A DNA stretch of 35,186 bases from a virus. This document shows, one piece after another, positions 1 through 7,433 of this stretch. Location: positions 1 through 35,186 of IMG/VR virus record IMGVR_UViG_3300030419_000546; one strand, written 5' to 3'. A program made the translations under genes and the position numbers. Numbering within the stretch: position 1 is the first letter of the stretch; each line of letters begins with the position of its first letter. The notes beneath the pieces are model-generated. The model made no database searches, was not told where the DNA came from, and saw nothing but the letters and a program-made list of their open reading frames with translations.

Positions 1-335
1 TCCAGCACTACCTACTACTGATGAAAAACCATCAAATAATGCTGTTAAGTCTGTGTCTATTTTTTTTGCAATCGCTTCTCCAAACAGTTTACCAATATCT
101 GCCGCAACATTTCTTGGTGCCGCATTTCTTGCTAAGTCTGTTAGAGTAGTCATAATTCCATTTTCAGATGCTGATATAGTAACTGACGTAGGATTGATTG
201 CTGTGTTAGATAAATCAGAAGCTTCTGATACTGCCGCCGCACTTACTGCAGAGTAGATCGGAACTTCAACTGACTTTCCACCACCACTTATAGCATAGTT
301 CTTTACAAGTGGTCTCATTACTGATCTTTCACTTG
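1..335. repeat. Imperfect terminal direct repeat, left copy
   Basis: Bases 1-335 align without gaps to 34852-35186. Bases 1-78 and 302-335 are identical. I count about 38 mismatches between them, mostly at codon third positions. Both copies encode capsid residues about 26-136. This is either the overlap that circularises the contig, drawn from two strain variants, or part of a duplicated capsid gene. Confidence 0.9.
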
Positions 336-408
336 CTACGAATAATGCTTCTGCAACAATCTCAGTGTATAGTTCCGAGAGTGTTGACGATGTCGTTTCG
401 TTTGCCAT
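1..408 (-). CDS. Major capsid protein, N-terminal part (cut by window edge)
   Basis: This is the first 136 codons of the major capsid protein, which builds the phage head. The ATG at 408 follows an AGAGGAAAA ribosome site and lies directly downstream of the scaffold gene, the usual order. The frame is open to base 1. Residues 26-136 match the capsid fragment at the right window edge with only about five substitutions (I/V, S/A, S/T, A/G, A/S), so this is the same gene or a close paralogue. The motif SENGIMTTLTDL and the alanine-rich, HK97-like composition fit a capsid. The C-terminus is missing here. On a circular map it is supplied by 34417-34851. Confidence 0.88.
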   Translation of the reverse strand, partial: MANETTSSTLSELYTEIVAEALFVASERSVMRPLVKNYAISGGGKSVEVPIYSAVSAAAVSEASDLSNTAINPTSVTISASENGIMTTLTDLARNAAPRNVAADIGKLFGEAIAKKIDTDLTALFDGFSSVVGSAG

Positions 409-426
409 TGTTATTTTCCTCTATAT

Positions 427-1134
427 TTATTTGTTTAAGTTAATTTGAGTAGGTTTTGAATCTCGTTGTTTGCGATACTCAGCATATTTAGCACGATCTT
501 CTGGCTTACTCATATCTAAATCCTGAATATTAAAAGGTTTTACAGTTTTACCCTCAATGCTACTCTGACTCCCTGTACCAGACTTAGACCCTTGCGAGAA
601 ATGTGGGTTAGCATCTAAAAACTCCTTGACTCTTTGTTCAATCGTAAGTAGTTCTCCTTTTTCGTTATACCTAATATTTGAATTATTATCAAGTATTTCT
701 ATACGATTATCGTCATTAAGTTTTATATCCCTTTTTAATAAATCAACAACTTGCTGTGGGTTAATAGCATTCATTTTAGACGCAACAGATAATACTGAAT
801 TGTCAATTCTTTCTTTCTTAATTTCGTTTTTATATTTAAGAATTTCAGTATTTTTTTCAGCTATTCTCTCTTGCATTAGCTTTTCAAGTTCAGCTTTAGA
901 TTTAGCTTCCTTAATTTCTTTTTCTTTAAGTGCTTCTTCGTCTTGCCTCTTGATTTCTTCTAATTGCTTTTCGTGTTTTCTTTTTTCAGCTTCTAATCTT
1001 TGTTTAATTATATTATCTAGCTGTTCTTGTGTAAAAGAATTTACTTTTGGTTGTTCTTTTACTTCTTCTTTGACTTCTGTTGTAGCTTGAACATTTTGTT
1101 CTGCTGGTTCAACAGTTTTATTTTCTTCAGACAT
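427..1134 (-). CDS. Capsid scaffold / assembly protein
   Basis: The 235-residue protein is highly charged. A long Glu/Lys/Gln-rich segment at about residues 35-120 (EQLDNIIKQRLEAEKRKHEK and onward) is a predicted coiled coil. It lies between the minor head protein and the capsid gene, the standard position for a scaffold. Composition, length and position match GP20-type phage scaffolds, which nucleate the procapsid and are then lost. No protease motif or separate protease gene is visible, so exit of the scaffold by proteolysis is not supported. The assignment rests on synteny and composition rather than a sequence signature. Confidence 0.8.
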   Translation of the reverse strand: MSEENKTVEPAEQNVQATTEVKEEVKEQPKVNSFTQEQLDNIIKQRLEAEKRKHEKQLEEIKRQDEEALKEKEIKEAKSKAELEKLMQERIAEKNTEILKYKNEIKKERIDNSVLSVASKMNAINPQQVVDLLKRDIKLNDDNRIEILDNNSNIRYNEKGELLTIEQRVKEFLDANPHFSQGSKSGTGSQSSIEGKTVKPFNIQDLDMSKPEDRAKYAEYRKQRDSKPTQINLNK

Positions 1135-1144
1135 GTTTTCTCCT

Positions 1145-2170
1145 TTACATTATAAGTTTGCCGCTACTGTCATACCAATCAGGATTGACATAGCTCCATT
1201 GATGACGACAATTATAACCACCACGAACTATTAAAGGGTTTCCAGACTTCTTGCCTTTCCAACCTCTACTACTCCATAGTCGTTTGACTTCATCAATTGT
1301 GAATAGTCCATTCTTTCGTATATCATAACCACCGCTTCTTACAACCCTACAAAAATCTCTACTTGTTGGTATTAATGAACCTTGGTATTTCAAATATGTT
1401 AATCCAGCATCTTTAGACTTTGCAAGGTTAAGTTGTGCGTCAAATTCTCTTAATGAATCATTCAATATCTGCCCAGCATATCTTTTCATATTCTCCCCAG
1501 CACGATCACTAGCAAATTTAGATTGTAATACTTGAATATTGTTGTCTAATTTTTGCCTTAATTTCTTTCCAGCTATAGAGTTTCTTCTTATTTTTTTAAG
1601 TTTAACTTCATCTTTTTTAATTGTATTTACTAGCTTATTAATCTTTTTATCGTCAGCTCTAGCATAAATTCCATTAATAGTTTGTCTTAAATCCTTTTCT
1701 AATTCTACAAATTCTACACTTGTTAATGTAGATTGATATATCTTTTCAGTTAATCTTCTAGTCATAGTATTAGATACATCTTTAAATTGAGTAAATGTTT
1801 GTCTTTTTAAATTAGTTATTAATGTTAAATCAGCATTAGTTAATTGTTGAAATTCTTTTGCTACCTTTATTCCTTTAAATGCTTTTTCAATTCTTTTAGC
1901 TTGTTTATTAAATCCCTCTCTTACAACTGTATCACTCCAAGCTAAATATTCCTTTTCTAGAATCGTTCTAATCTTTGGTTGCATTGATACTGCTATTTTT
2001 AAATCAAACAATCTACCTAAATCATCTGTGGGTAATGTTCTACCAGCAAGACTTGTTATTTGCTTTTCAATGTTATCTAAAGTTTTAATTAAGGATTCGT
2101 AATATTTGGCTTCGGCTAATTCAATAGACCTAATTCTGTAATCTGCAAAATCTTGAATAATATCTGACAT
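1145..2170 (-). CDS. Minor head protein (Mu gpF / SPP1 gp7-like)
   Basis: The 341-residue protein starts 3 bases after the portal stop codon. The body is helical and basic. The C-terminus carries the typical minor-head module: PTSRDFCRVVRSGGYD near residue 273, then GWKGKKSGNPLIVRGGYNCRHQW, where C, RGGYNCRHQW and the final aromatic residues recall the Mu gpF-like domain. Such proteins sit at the portal vertex inside the head and may be injected. No ADP-ribosyltransferase catalytic triad is obvious. Confidence 0.8.
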   Translation of the reverse strand: MSDIIQDFADYRIRSIELAEAKYYESLIKTLDNIEKQITSLAGRTLPTDDLGRLFDLKIAVSMQPKIRTILEKEYLAWSDTVVREGFNKQAKRIEKAFKGIKVAKEFQQLTNADLTLITNLKRQTFTQFKDVSNTMTRRLTEKIYQSTLTSVEFVELEKDLRQTINGIYARADDKKINKLVNTIKKDEVKLKKIRRNSIAGKKLRQKLDNNIQVLQSKFASDRAGENMKRYAGQILNDSLREFDAQLNLAKSKDAGLTYLKYQGSLIPTSRDFCRVVRSGGYDIRKNGLFTIDEVKRLWSSRGWKGKKSGNPLIVRGGYNCRHQWSYVNPDWYDSSGKLIM

Positions 2171-2173
2171 TCA

Positions 2174-3589
2174 TTAAACTTCTTCTTCCTCTACCTCTTG
2201 ATCTTCTTGTTGAGGTTCTTCTTGGGTAAATTGTCCAACTTCTTTATTAGCATCTATCTCATCAAATATTTCTCCAAGTTTTTCATCATCATCAACTACT
2301 GCTCTTGCTATTTCTTTGTCTATTTCTTTATTCAAAGTAGAAGATGGTACATTGACAGCTTTTGCTTGTTGATAAAATACTAAATCACTAGCATAATCTC
2401 TTATGTTAAATGAATCAGGATAATTTATTTCTCCATCAAAGTTTGCATTTTGATATTCTGCGTATATCTTAAATATTTGTTCTTCAGCTAATTGTAGGTT
2501 GTCAGCTTTTTCAGATAGTCTAGCATTTAATAATTCAAATTCAGTTTGTAATGCTATTCCACTCGATACTGCTGTTTTAGTTGTTCTTACTGCTCCTGTG
2601 TGTGCTATTCTATTTATTGACTCAACTTTTTTAGTTATTGAGTCCATTATTGAAGTTAAATTTTGTCCTGATGGTTGTAATAGATATGGTTTTAAATTTG
2701 GTTCCATTTCTTCAGGCATTTCTATAATAGCACCAGCACCAGCACTAGCATTAACTCCATTTGTTTTAACTAATGATGGGTGGTTGGTTAATCTTATTAA
2801 TTGTTCTATTTCACTAAATTCATTATAGATAGATTTTTGTAAATCAGCAATATCTGTAAGGTCAGATTGACCAATGCCTCGTTTATGTGATTTTGCATTG
2901 TATAAAATAACTGCTGGTATTTTGCCAATCTGATTATCGGCAGTATCTATCAAAACAGGTTCAGCTCCACCATCTGGAACATAAATAGTATCAACTACAT
3001 CTGTGTGCCAACATCTAAAATATGTTCCACCACTTCTATCAACTTCTTCCCTAATCTTTAAATAATCTAAAACATATTTTCCATTTGGTAATCTTTTGTA
3101 ATTCCAATCAAAAACATTTTCAGGAGTAACGATTGATAGGTAGGGTCTTATATCTTGATTAAGTTCATCTGCCTTTGTATCAGTTTGTATTTTTGGTTTA
3201 TCTAATATTAAAAAACACTGTCCATAAATAGAGGCATAATTTTGTGCGTGTTTAATAACAGTTGTAAAATTATTACCATCTAAATCAGCATCTTTTAAGA
3301 ATGTTTCTAAACTAGCTTCATCTGACATAGCACCAAAATCTCTACTAGCTTTTACTCTAAATAAAAATGAAGAATAAATTTGAATAATATTTTTACAATG
3401 ATTATCGCAAGGTGTATTGGCAAGTCTTTGATTAAACTCTTGGTCTAATTCTAAATTATATCTATTTAGATATTGTCCCATCATATAATCATAACCACCA
3501 TTATAGGAACGAATATAATACTCCCAATTTTTTATATTTTGCTGAAAGTCTTTGTGAGTTGTTAATGCTTCTTCCCTAGAGTATGCCAT
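2174..3589 (-). CDS. Portal protein
   Basis: The 471-residue protein has the size and position of a portal, the twelve-subunit ring through which DNA is packaged and to which the tail docks. Its gene starts one base after the large terminase stop. Portal-like features are the Tyr/Asn-rich N-terminus (YIRSYNGGYDYMMGQYLNRY), a middle region (KIPAVILYNAKSHKRGIGQSDL) resembling SPP1-type portals, and a helical C-terminal clip/crown region. The C-terminus ends in a very acidic Gln/Glu tail (about residues 447-471). The family assignment comes from synteny plus these segments. Confidence 0.88.
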   Translation of the reverse strand: MAYSREEALTTHKDFQQNIKNWEYYIRSYNGGYDYMMGQYLNRYNLELDQEFNQRLANTPCDNHCKNIIQIYSSFLFRVKASRDFGAMSDEASLETFLKDADLDGNNFTTVIKHAQNYASIYGQCFLILDKPKIQTDTKADELNQDIRPYLSIVTPENVFDWNYKRLPNGKYVLDYLKIREEVDRSGGTYFRCWHTDVVDTIYVPDGGAEPVLIDTADNQIGKIPAVILYNAKSHKRGIGQSDLTDIADLQKSIYNEFSEIEQLIRLTNHPSLVKTNGVNASAGAGAIIEMPEEMEPNLKPYLLQPSGQNLTSIMDSITKKVESINRIAHTGAVRTTKTAVSSGIALQTEFELLNARLSEKADNLQLAEEQIFKIYAEYQNANFDGEINYPDSFNIRDYASDLVFYQQAKAVNVPSSTLNKEIDKEIARAVVDDDEKLGEIFDEIDANKEVGQFTQEEPQQEDQEVEEEEV

Positions 3590-3590
3590 A

Positions 3591-4832
3591 TTACCTTTGT
3601 CTTATATTCCATCTTTGAGGTTTAAATGAAGTTGGATTTGTTATTAGTGGTTTAACTATTTCTACTAAATATCCAATTGCGTCATTCATGTGGTCGTAAC
3701 CTTCTTCCTTATCAGGAATATTTGTGTTTTCCTTGTATATTTGTCTTTGTAACCCTTTTATCATAGTTTTGCAAGATTGCGATACAAAAATATATCGTTT
3801 TCCATCAGCAGACTTCAATCTTGAATTAACTGCATTGACTCTATCTCTAATAGGACTGTGTCGTATTTTACATTTAACATTAAACCCAGCATTTTGTAAT
3901 ATTGTTAAATCAGTTTTACCACCAGCAGAAGTTTTTCTTTGCCTACAAGCTGGATCAGGATAAACAAAAATTCTTTGTTTGCTTCCATATCTATCCCTTA
4001 TTTCTTGTACCATTTCATCTGTATTACTTGAATAAATAATAATTTCATCAACGAAATGTATATTATCTTTGTCTATTTGTGCTACTGCGGCACTCATTGG
4101 GTCAACATTGAAATCTAATCCTATGTGTAATGGTTTTTTCCAATCTATTTCTTTTGGCTTAACATTATCAACAGCATGAAAGTTATAATATACAGCACCA
4201 GCATAATTTTCAAATGTACCCTCAAATTCTTGTCTAAATGTTCTTAAATCTAAATCTTGTTTTGCTTGTTCTATTTCTTCCTTTGAAACTATACCACCTT
4301 GCAAAGTAGTAAATTGAAAACTGTCCCATTCTTCATCTAGCTTTCCTTTTTCATACATACGATAACTCCAATTACCATATCCTTTAGGAGAACCACACAT
4401 TAAAACATCGCCCTCGGTATCAGCAATAGATGCTCTCAATACTTCTGTCCAAGCCTTTTCATCAATGTCAGCAAATTCATCTAATATTAAAAAGTCAATT
4501 CCAACACCTCTTAAATAGTCATAGTTCTCACAACCTTTTAATGATATAGTGCTTCCTGTTTTTTTAACTCTTATTTGTAAATTAGATTCGTTAATATTAT
4601 CTATCCAATTAAATTCAGCCAACATTTGTTTTAGTTTAGACCAGACTATTTCTCTAGCCATTTTAAAGGTAGGTGCTACATACCATATAGTTTTATTAAC
4701 TTGTGTAGCATATTTCATCATTTCAGTAATACAAAGATAGGTCTTACCAAATCTTCTACCTGATACCAAAACTCTAAACCTTTTATTTGATTTACTTACT
4801 TTATGTTGTGGGTTTGTTAGAGAAATCTTCAT
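3591..4832 (-). CDS. terL: Terminase large subunit
   Basis: This is the ATP-driven DNA packaging motor and headful nuclease. Numbering from ATG 4832 (413 residues), the Walker A motif GRRFGKT is at 25-31 and Walker B FLILDE ends at 118-119. An adenine-binding segment (WYVAPTFK) lies between them. The RNase H-like nuclease supplies acidic residues in GLDFNVDP (D240), YPDP (D293) and HMNDAIGY (D384). An in-frame TTG at 4841 could add three residues, but ATG 4832 is the simpler start. The start overlaps the upstream secreted-protein gene by 32 bases. The portal follows immediately. Confidence 0.95.
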   Translation of the reverse strand: MKISLTNPQHKVSKSNKRFRVLVSGRRFGKTYLCITEMMKYATQVNKTIWYVAPTFKMAREIVWSKLKQMLAEFNWIDNINESNLQIRVKKTGSTISLKGCENYDYLRGVGIDFLILDEFADIDEKAWTEVLRASIADTEGDVLMCGSPKGYGNWSYRMYEKGKLDEEWDSFQFTTLQGGIVSKEEIEQAKQDLDLRTFRQEFEGTFENYAGAVYYNFHAVDNVKPKEIDWKKPLHIGLDFNVDPMSAAVAQIDKDNIHFVDEIIIYSSNTDEMVQEIRDRYGSKQRIFVYPDPACRQRKTSAGGKTDLTILQNAGFNVKCKIRHSPIRDRVNAVNSRLKSADGKRYIFVSQSCKTMIKGLQRQIYKENTNIPDKEEGYDHMNDAIGYLVEIVKPLITNPTSFKPQRWNIRQR

Positions 4833-5031
4833 AGCAACCAAACTTTACATAGATTTTATGTTTGTTAATTTCTTCTCTTCCAATTTCAACAATTTTGTCA
4901 TGTGATTTTGTATAACCATCTACCATACAGTCATATCCATCTTTATACAATATATCAAATGTTATAGGTGGCAAACAAGTTGTACCTTGTACTCCTACTG
5001 AACAAATAAACATTGTTAATAAATAATTCAT
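4801..5031 (-). CDS. Small secreted cysteine-containing protein
   Basis: The 76-residue protein begins with a signal-peptide-like hydrophobic stretch (MNYLLTMFICSVGVQG), followed by a mature part with cysteines near residues 19, 35 and 66, consistent with a periplasmic disulfide-bonded protein. The ATG overlaps the stop of the upstream 43-residue gene as ATGA, which supports both starts. The end overlaps the large terminase start. I do not recognise a family with certainty. Its place among other small envelope-directed proteins suggests a role at the cell surface, such as lysis or superinfection control. That role is inference. Confidence 0.65.
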   Translation of the reverse strand: MNYLLTMFICSVGVQGTTCLPPITFDILYKDGYDCMVDGYTKSHDKIVEIGREEINKHKIYVKFGCYEDFSNKPTT

Positions 5032-5159
5032 TGTTCTTTGTTTCTATTTTTATAGTATTTTCTGTGAGTTTGAACTCTCCAAGTCCAATGAAATATACTT
5101 CTAGATATTTTGCCAATCTTATCAATAAACCAATCAATCATAGTAATACTCTGTGTCAT
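5028..5159 (-). CDS. Small basic protein (43 aa), unknown
   Basis: This short frame runs from ATG 5159 to a TGA that overlaps the next ATG (ATGA), a coupling seen throughout this arm. The product is basic and aromatic (MIDWFIDKIGKISRSIFHW, then WRVQTHRKYYKNRNKEQ), with a possible amphipathic N-terminal helix. A competing 60-codon frame covers the same bases (4955-5137) but overlaps the next gene by 77 bases and has no coupling. I prefer this one. Function is unknown. Confidence 0.5.
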   Translation of the reverse strand: MTQSITMIDWFIDKIGKISRSIFHWTWRVQTHRKYYKNRNKEQ

Positions 5160-5163
5160 AAAA

Positions 5164-5493
5164 TTATGGATATAATAACATATCCTTTGCTTCCTTTTTT
5201 AAATCTTCAATTTGTTTTGCTAATTTCTTATTATCTTCTTTTACTTCCCTAATTTCATCTTCATATTTTAAACACTTATTAATCATTAAATTATCAGCTT
5301 CCTTTTTAGCTTCTTCTACTGCTTTAATTTTAAATAGTCTTAATTCATCATTTTCTTTTTTTAATTTTTTAACTTCTGCATATAAAGCCATTTGATTAGA
5401 TTGATATGTAGTTATTTCAGCTTCTTTAGAATCAATTATATTTTTTAATTGTCTTGTTTCATTTTCGTAAGTTCTATCTTCCGCATCTATCAT
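5164..5493 (-). CDS. Coiled-coil protein, unknown function
   Basis: The 109-residue protein is almost entirely heptad-like charged helix from residue 5 to about 104 (AEVKKLKKENDELRLFKIKA, then KEDNKKLAKQIEDLKKEAKD). No signal peptide or membrane segment is present. Its ATG overlaps the upstream stop (ATGA at 5490-5493). It may partner the neighbouring membrane-anchored coiled-coil microproteins. That link is inferred from proximity only. Confidence 0.65.
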   Translation of the reverse strand: MIDAEDRTYENETRQLKNIIDSKEAEITTYQSNQMALYAEVKKLKKENDELRLFKIKAVEEAKKEADNLMINKCLKYEDEIREVKEDNKKLAKQIEDLKKEAKDMLLYP

Positions 5494-5705
5494 TCTAATA
5501 TTAAAGAAGTAATCTTCTTTTCTCCCATATATATTTCTATATTTGCTTTAGATTTAATACATTTATACTGAACTCTATCTCCAGATTTTAATTGCCTCTC
5601 AGCTACCCTCTTCCCTTTTAAGCATTTACTTAAACTATCTTGGATTCTATGTTCCTTGATTTCGTGATCTACAATTAATAAAAGTGCAAAAACTGTTTCT
5701 ACCAT
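5490..5705 (-). CDS. Small protein with hydrophobic N-terminus, unknown
   Basis: The product has 71 residues. It begins with a short hydrophobic stretch (METVFALLLIVDHE-like), followed by a basic middle (CLKGKRVAERQLKSGDRVQY) and a beta-rich end (IEIYMGEKKITSLILE). The N-terminus is short for a full membrane span and could be a weak signal or anchor. The start overlaps the stop of the 29-residue gene, and the end couples to the coiled-coil gene. I do not recognise a family. Confidence 0.6.
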   Translation of the reverse strand: MVETVFALLLIVDHEIKEHRIQDSLSKCLKGKRVAERQLKSGDRVQYKCIKSKANIEIYMGEKKITSLILE

Positions 5706-5788
5706 CTTATCTCCTCATTATTCCATTTTATAAGTAACCAAATTATAAATAAATAAATTAATCCTACAAATAAAATACTTAATATCAT
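5699..5788 (-). CDS. Single-pass membrane microprotein (29 aa)
   Basis: The frame from ATG 5788 to TAG 5699 encodes 29 residues dominated by one membrane span (ILSILFVGLIYLFIIWLLI) and a short charged tail. Its ATG overlaps the upstream TGA (bases 5785-5788), and its end overlaps the next ATG. This end-to-end coupling on both sides is the main reason to call it real. Function is unknown, perhaps a lysis or envelope microprotein. Confidence 0.55.
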   Translation of the reverse strand: MILSILFVGLIYLFIIWLLIKWNNEEIRW

Positions 5789-6039
5789 TGATTATAATTA
5801 TATCCTGTATTAGTGTTTTCTAATTTTTTAAATAATTGTTCGTGTTGTTTCATAATTTCTTCGTCCATATCAAACATTTCAGACATTTTTTCTTCTGTTA
5901 GCCTTACTTGCATTTCTAATTGTTCAACTTTAGTTTCAAGAATTGCTTGGTTAGTAGATAATTCAAAAGTCCTAGATAAACTCCAACCACCTAAAGCAAT
6001 TAAAAGTCCTACTAATAATGTTAATATTTTTTCCATCAT
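5785..6039 (-). CDS. Membrane-anchored coiled-coil protein, paralogue of the 6611-6826 product
   Basis: The 84-residue protein has an N-terminal membrane span (residues about 4-20, LTLLVGLLIALGGWSLS), then a coiled coil (QAILETKVEQLEMQVRLTEE) and a Gln/Asn-rich tail. The span and the start of the coil repeat a pattern seen in the 6611-6826 product: LLxxLLIALxGWSLSxTxxL...KVxxME. The two are probably tandem paralogues. The arrangement of one span plus a periplasmic or cytoplasmic coil is seen in i-spanins and phage envelope proteins. A spanin role is possible but not shown. Confidence 0.7.
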   Translation of the reverse strand: MMEKILTLLVGLLIALGGWSLSRTFELSTNQAILETKVEQLEMQVRLTEEKMSEMFDMDEEIMKQHEQLFKKLENTNTGYNYNQ

Positions 6040-6497
6040 TGGTGGCTACCATTCTTTCTAACTTTATCTTTTAGCTTTTCTACATCAGACTGAAGTTTCT
6101 CAACCTGTTGTTTTAAAAATTCTATATTAACTTTATTGTGCATTCCTGATTCAAGTTGTAATTCTACTTTTTCTAATTGACCTGCCATGTGTTCTATTAA
6201 CATAAATTGTTCGCTATCTGCTGGAAGTGAACCTAATTCTCCTCTAGGCCATTTGATTCTAAATTCTGTATTCTTTTCTAAATCAGCTATCATTAATTCT
6301 TTAGCAGTTTCTAGAGATATAATTCTGTTATTAATTTCGCTATAAGTCCATACTGATATTGCTATTGCTCCAATTATCATAAACAATGTTTTTAAATCTG
6401 TATGAAAGTGTGTATTTTCACTAATTGGTTTCATTACACTTCTTCTTTCCCCATTTGAAACTTTGTTTAATGGATTTAGTATTTTTTTCTTTGCCAT
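6036..6497 (-). CDS. Membrane-anchored coiled-coil protein (possible i-spanin-like)
   Basis: The 153-residue protein has a basic N-terminus (about 30 residues), one membrane span at about 36-53 (LFMIIGAIAISVWTYSEI) and a long heptad region to the end (VNIEFLKQQVEKLQSDVEK). The 5' end overlaps by 77 bases a lipoprotein gene in another frame, which recalls Rz/Rz1 pairs. In classic pairs, however, the lipoprotein gene lies inside or downstream of Rz, and here it lies upstream. It could alternatively be a structural envelope tether. Confidence 0.65.
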   Translation of the reverse strand: MAKKKILNPLNKVSNGERRSVMKPISENTHFHTDLKTLFMIIGAIAISVWTYSEINNRIISLETAKELMIADLEKNTEFRIKWPRGELGSLPADSEQFMLIEHMAGQLEKVELQLESGMHNKVNIEFLKQQVEKLQSDVEKLKDKVRKNGSHQ

Positions 6498-6621
6498 TAG
6501 ATGTTTCTCCTATTTCTAATGTTGTTGTATCAGGACATATACTAGGATTATTACAACCTGACAATCCAGCACCTATTAATATAAAACATAATAATATTAT
6601 AAACCATCTATTATTGAACAT
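6421..6621 (-). CDS. Small lipoprotein (possible o-spanin-like)
   Basis: The 66-residue protein has a lipoprotein signal peptide: a hydrophobic stretch at residues 7-19, then LSGC with the lipidated cysteine at 23. The short mature part is rich in Thr, Asn and Lys. The last 77 bases are shared with the start of the coiled-coil membrane protein in another frame. A short outer-membrane lipoprotein paired with an inner-membrane coiled coil is the spanin architecture. The distance from the endolysin and holin (19-21 kb) weakens that reading. Confidence 0.65.
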   Translation of the reverse strand: MFNNRWFIILLCFILIGAGLSGCNNPSICPDTTTLEIGETSNGKEKNTKSIKQSFKWGKKKCNETN

Positions 6622-6826
6622 TTAATTTCTTCTTTTTCTTTTTCTTCTTTTTTTTCTTATCTTTATCAAAAGTATTCCAACCTATTTCCTCAATATCTTT
6701 CTCCATTTTAGATACCTTTTCTTTCAATACAGCTACATCAGATTTTAAACCTACTGTTGTAGATAAAGACCAACCTGAAAGTGCAATAAGAATAGCCAAC
6801 AATCCTGTAATTAATTTATCGTGCAT
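6611..6826 (-). CDS. Membrane-anchored coiled-coil protein with polylysine tail
   Basis: The 71-residue protein starts with a membrane span (about residues 5-21, ITGLLAILIALSGWSLS) and a short coil (SDVAVLKEKVSKMEKDIEEI). It ends with an uninterrupted run of eleven lysines before LNVQ. The span and coil resemble the 5785-6039 product, so the two look like duplicated genes. The lysine run corresponds to a long A/G-rich tract that is prone to slippage, so its exact length may vary between strains. A polylysine end could bind nucleic acid or phosphate-rich surfaces. Confidence 0.65.
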   Translation of the reverse strand: MHDKLITGLLAILIALSGWSLSTTVGLKSDVAVLKEKVSKMEKDIEEIGWNTFDKDKKKKKKKKKKKLNVQ

Positions 6827-7037
6827 TTTTACCTTTTAGCATAACAATTATTTTTTTGATACCCTTAACTAGAAATTTCTTAAAAAACTTATTGAATATA
6901 TATCTTACTAATCTAACGACTATTAGGATAGGAGAACTTAAAACATCAAATAATATCAATCCTAAATCAACTGATACATCTATAATATTATTGCTACTAA
7001 ATAGTCTTTTGAATCTTTTATTTGCATATACACCCAT
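6816..7037 (-). CDS. Small basic hydrophobic protein, unknown
   Basis: The product has 73 residues from ATG 7037, which has a GGAG ribosome site at the right distance. An upstream ATG at 7058 would deepen the overlap with the previous gene and has no such site. The middle (DLGLILFDVLSSPILIVVRL) is hydrophobic, and the C-terminus is strongly basic and amphipathic (IFNKFFKKFLVKGIKKIIV). The product is likely membrane-associated. No family is recognised. Confidence 0.55.
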   Translation of the reverse strand: MGVYANKRFKRLFSSNNIIDVSVDLGLILFDVLSSPILIVVRLVRYIFNKFFKKFLVKGIKKIIVMLKGKNAR

Positions 7038-7230
7038 AAAAATCTCCACTGCCATCATTCATTATGTGTTGGTTAATAGGATAATCTACATAGGTGCTTA
7101 ATTTAATTCTTAAAATATCACAAAGGTCAAAACAATTTATTGTATCATTTACTAAAACTATATCTTTTGTCATTTCTTTAGTTATCTCTACTAGATGATA
7201 AACACCATCTGTTAGTATTATTAATTCCAT
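7018..7230 (-). CDS. Small acidic protein, unknown
   Basis: The 70-residue protein is soluble-looking, with beta-strand-like segments (MELIILTDGVYHLVEI, then DIVLVNDTINCFDLCDILRI) and four cysteines near residues 33, 36, 67 and 69. It overlaps the preceding gene by one base and the next by 20. I do not recognise it. The operon position gives no specific clue beyond the microprotein cluster. Confidence 0.55.
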   Translation of the reverse strand: MELIILTDGVYHLVEITKEMTKDIVLVNDTINCFDLCDILRIKLSTYVDYPINQHIMNDGSGDFYGCICK

Positions 7231-7433
7231 TATCTTTTAAAGTGTCTTTTTCTCCACTTACCACAAACAAAATTATCCTTTACTCCTTTTGTTCTATATA
7301 CACCACAAAAATTTCTAGGCAACGAATACATACCACAATTACCACAGGCTTCTTTTCCTAATGCTTGTCTAAAATCTTGTGGCATTTGATATGGAATAAA
7401 CTCTCCATTAGGATAGAAGTTAGGTCTTTTCAT
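7230..7433 (-). CDS. Four-cysteine HiPIP-like or zinc-binding microprotein
   Basis: The 67-residue basic protein has four cysteines at residues 30, 33, 43 and 57 in the pattern C-x2-C-x9-C-x13-C-x2-W. The last element, FVCGKW, resembles the C-terminal cysteine context of high-potential iron-sulfur proteins (Cys, two residues, aromatic). A small zinc site would use the same ligands. There is no signal peptide. Its start couples to the 49-residue gene by ATGA. The metal type is inference. The spacing and the aromatic C-terminal to Cys57 are what can be seen. Confidence 0.6.
   Translation of the reverse strand: MKRPNFYPNGEFIPYQMPQDFRQALGKEACGNCGMYSLPRNFCGVYRTKGVKDNFVCGKWRKRHFKR

Noticed and set aside
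626-1090. A 154-codon rightward frame opposite the scaffold gene
   Set aside because: It is Ser/Leu/Phe-rich, as expected from the antisense of Lys/Glu-rich codons, and sits inside a well-supported leftward gene.
4955-5137. A 60-codon leftward frame
   Set aside because: It overlaps the secreted-protein gene by 77 bases, while the alternative 43-codon frame is coupled to that gene by ATGA.
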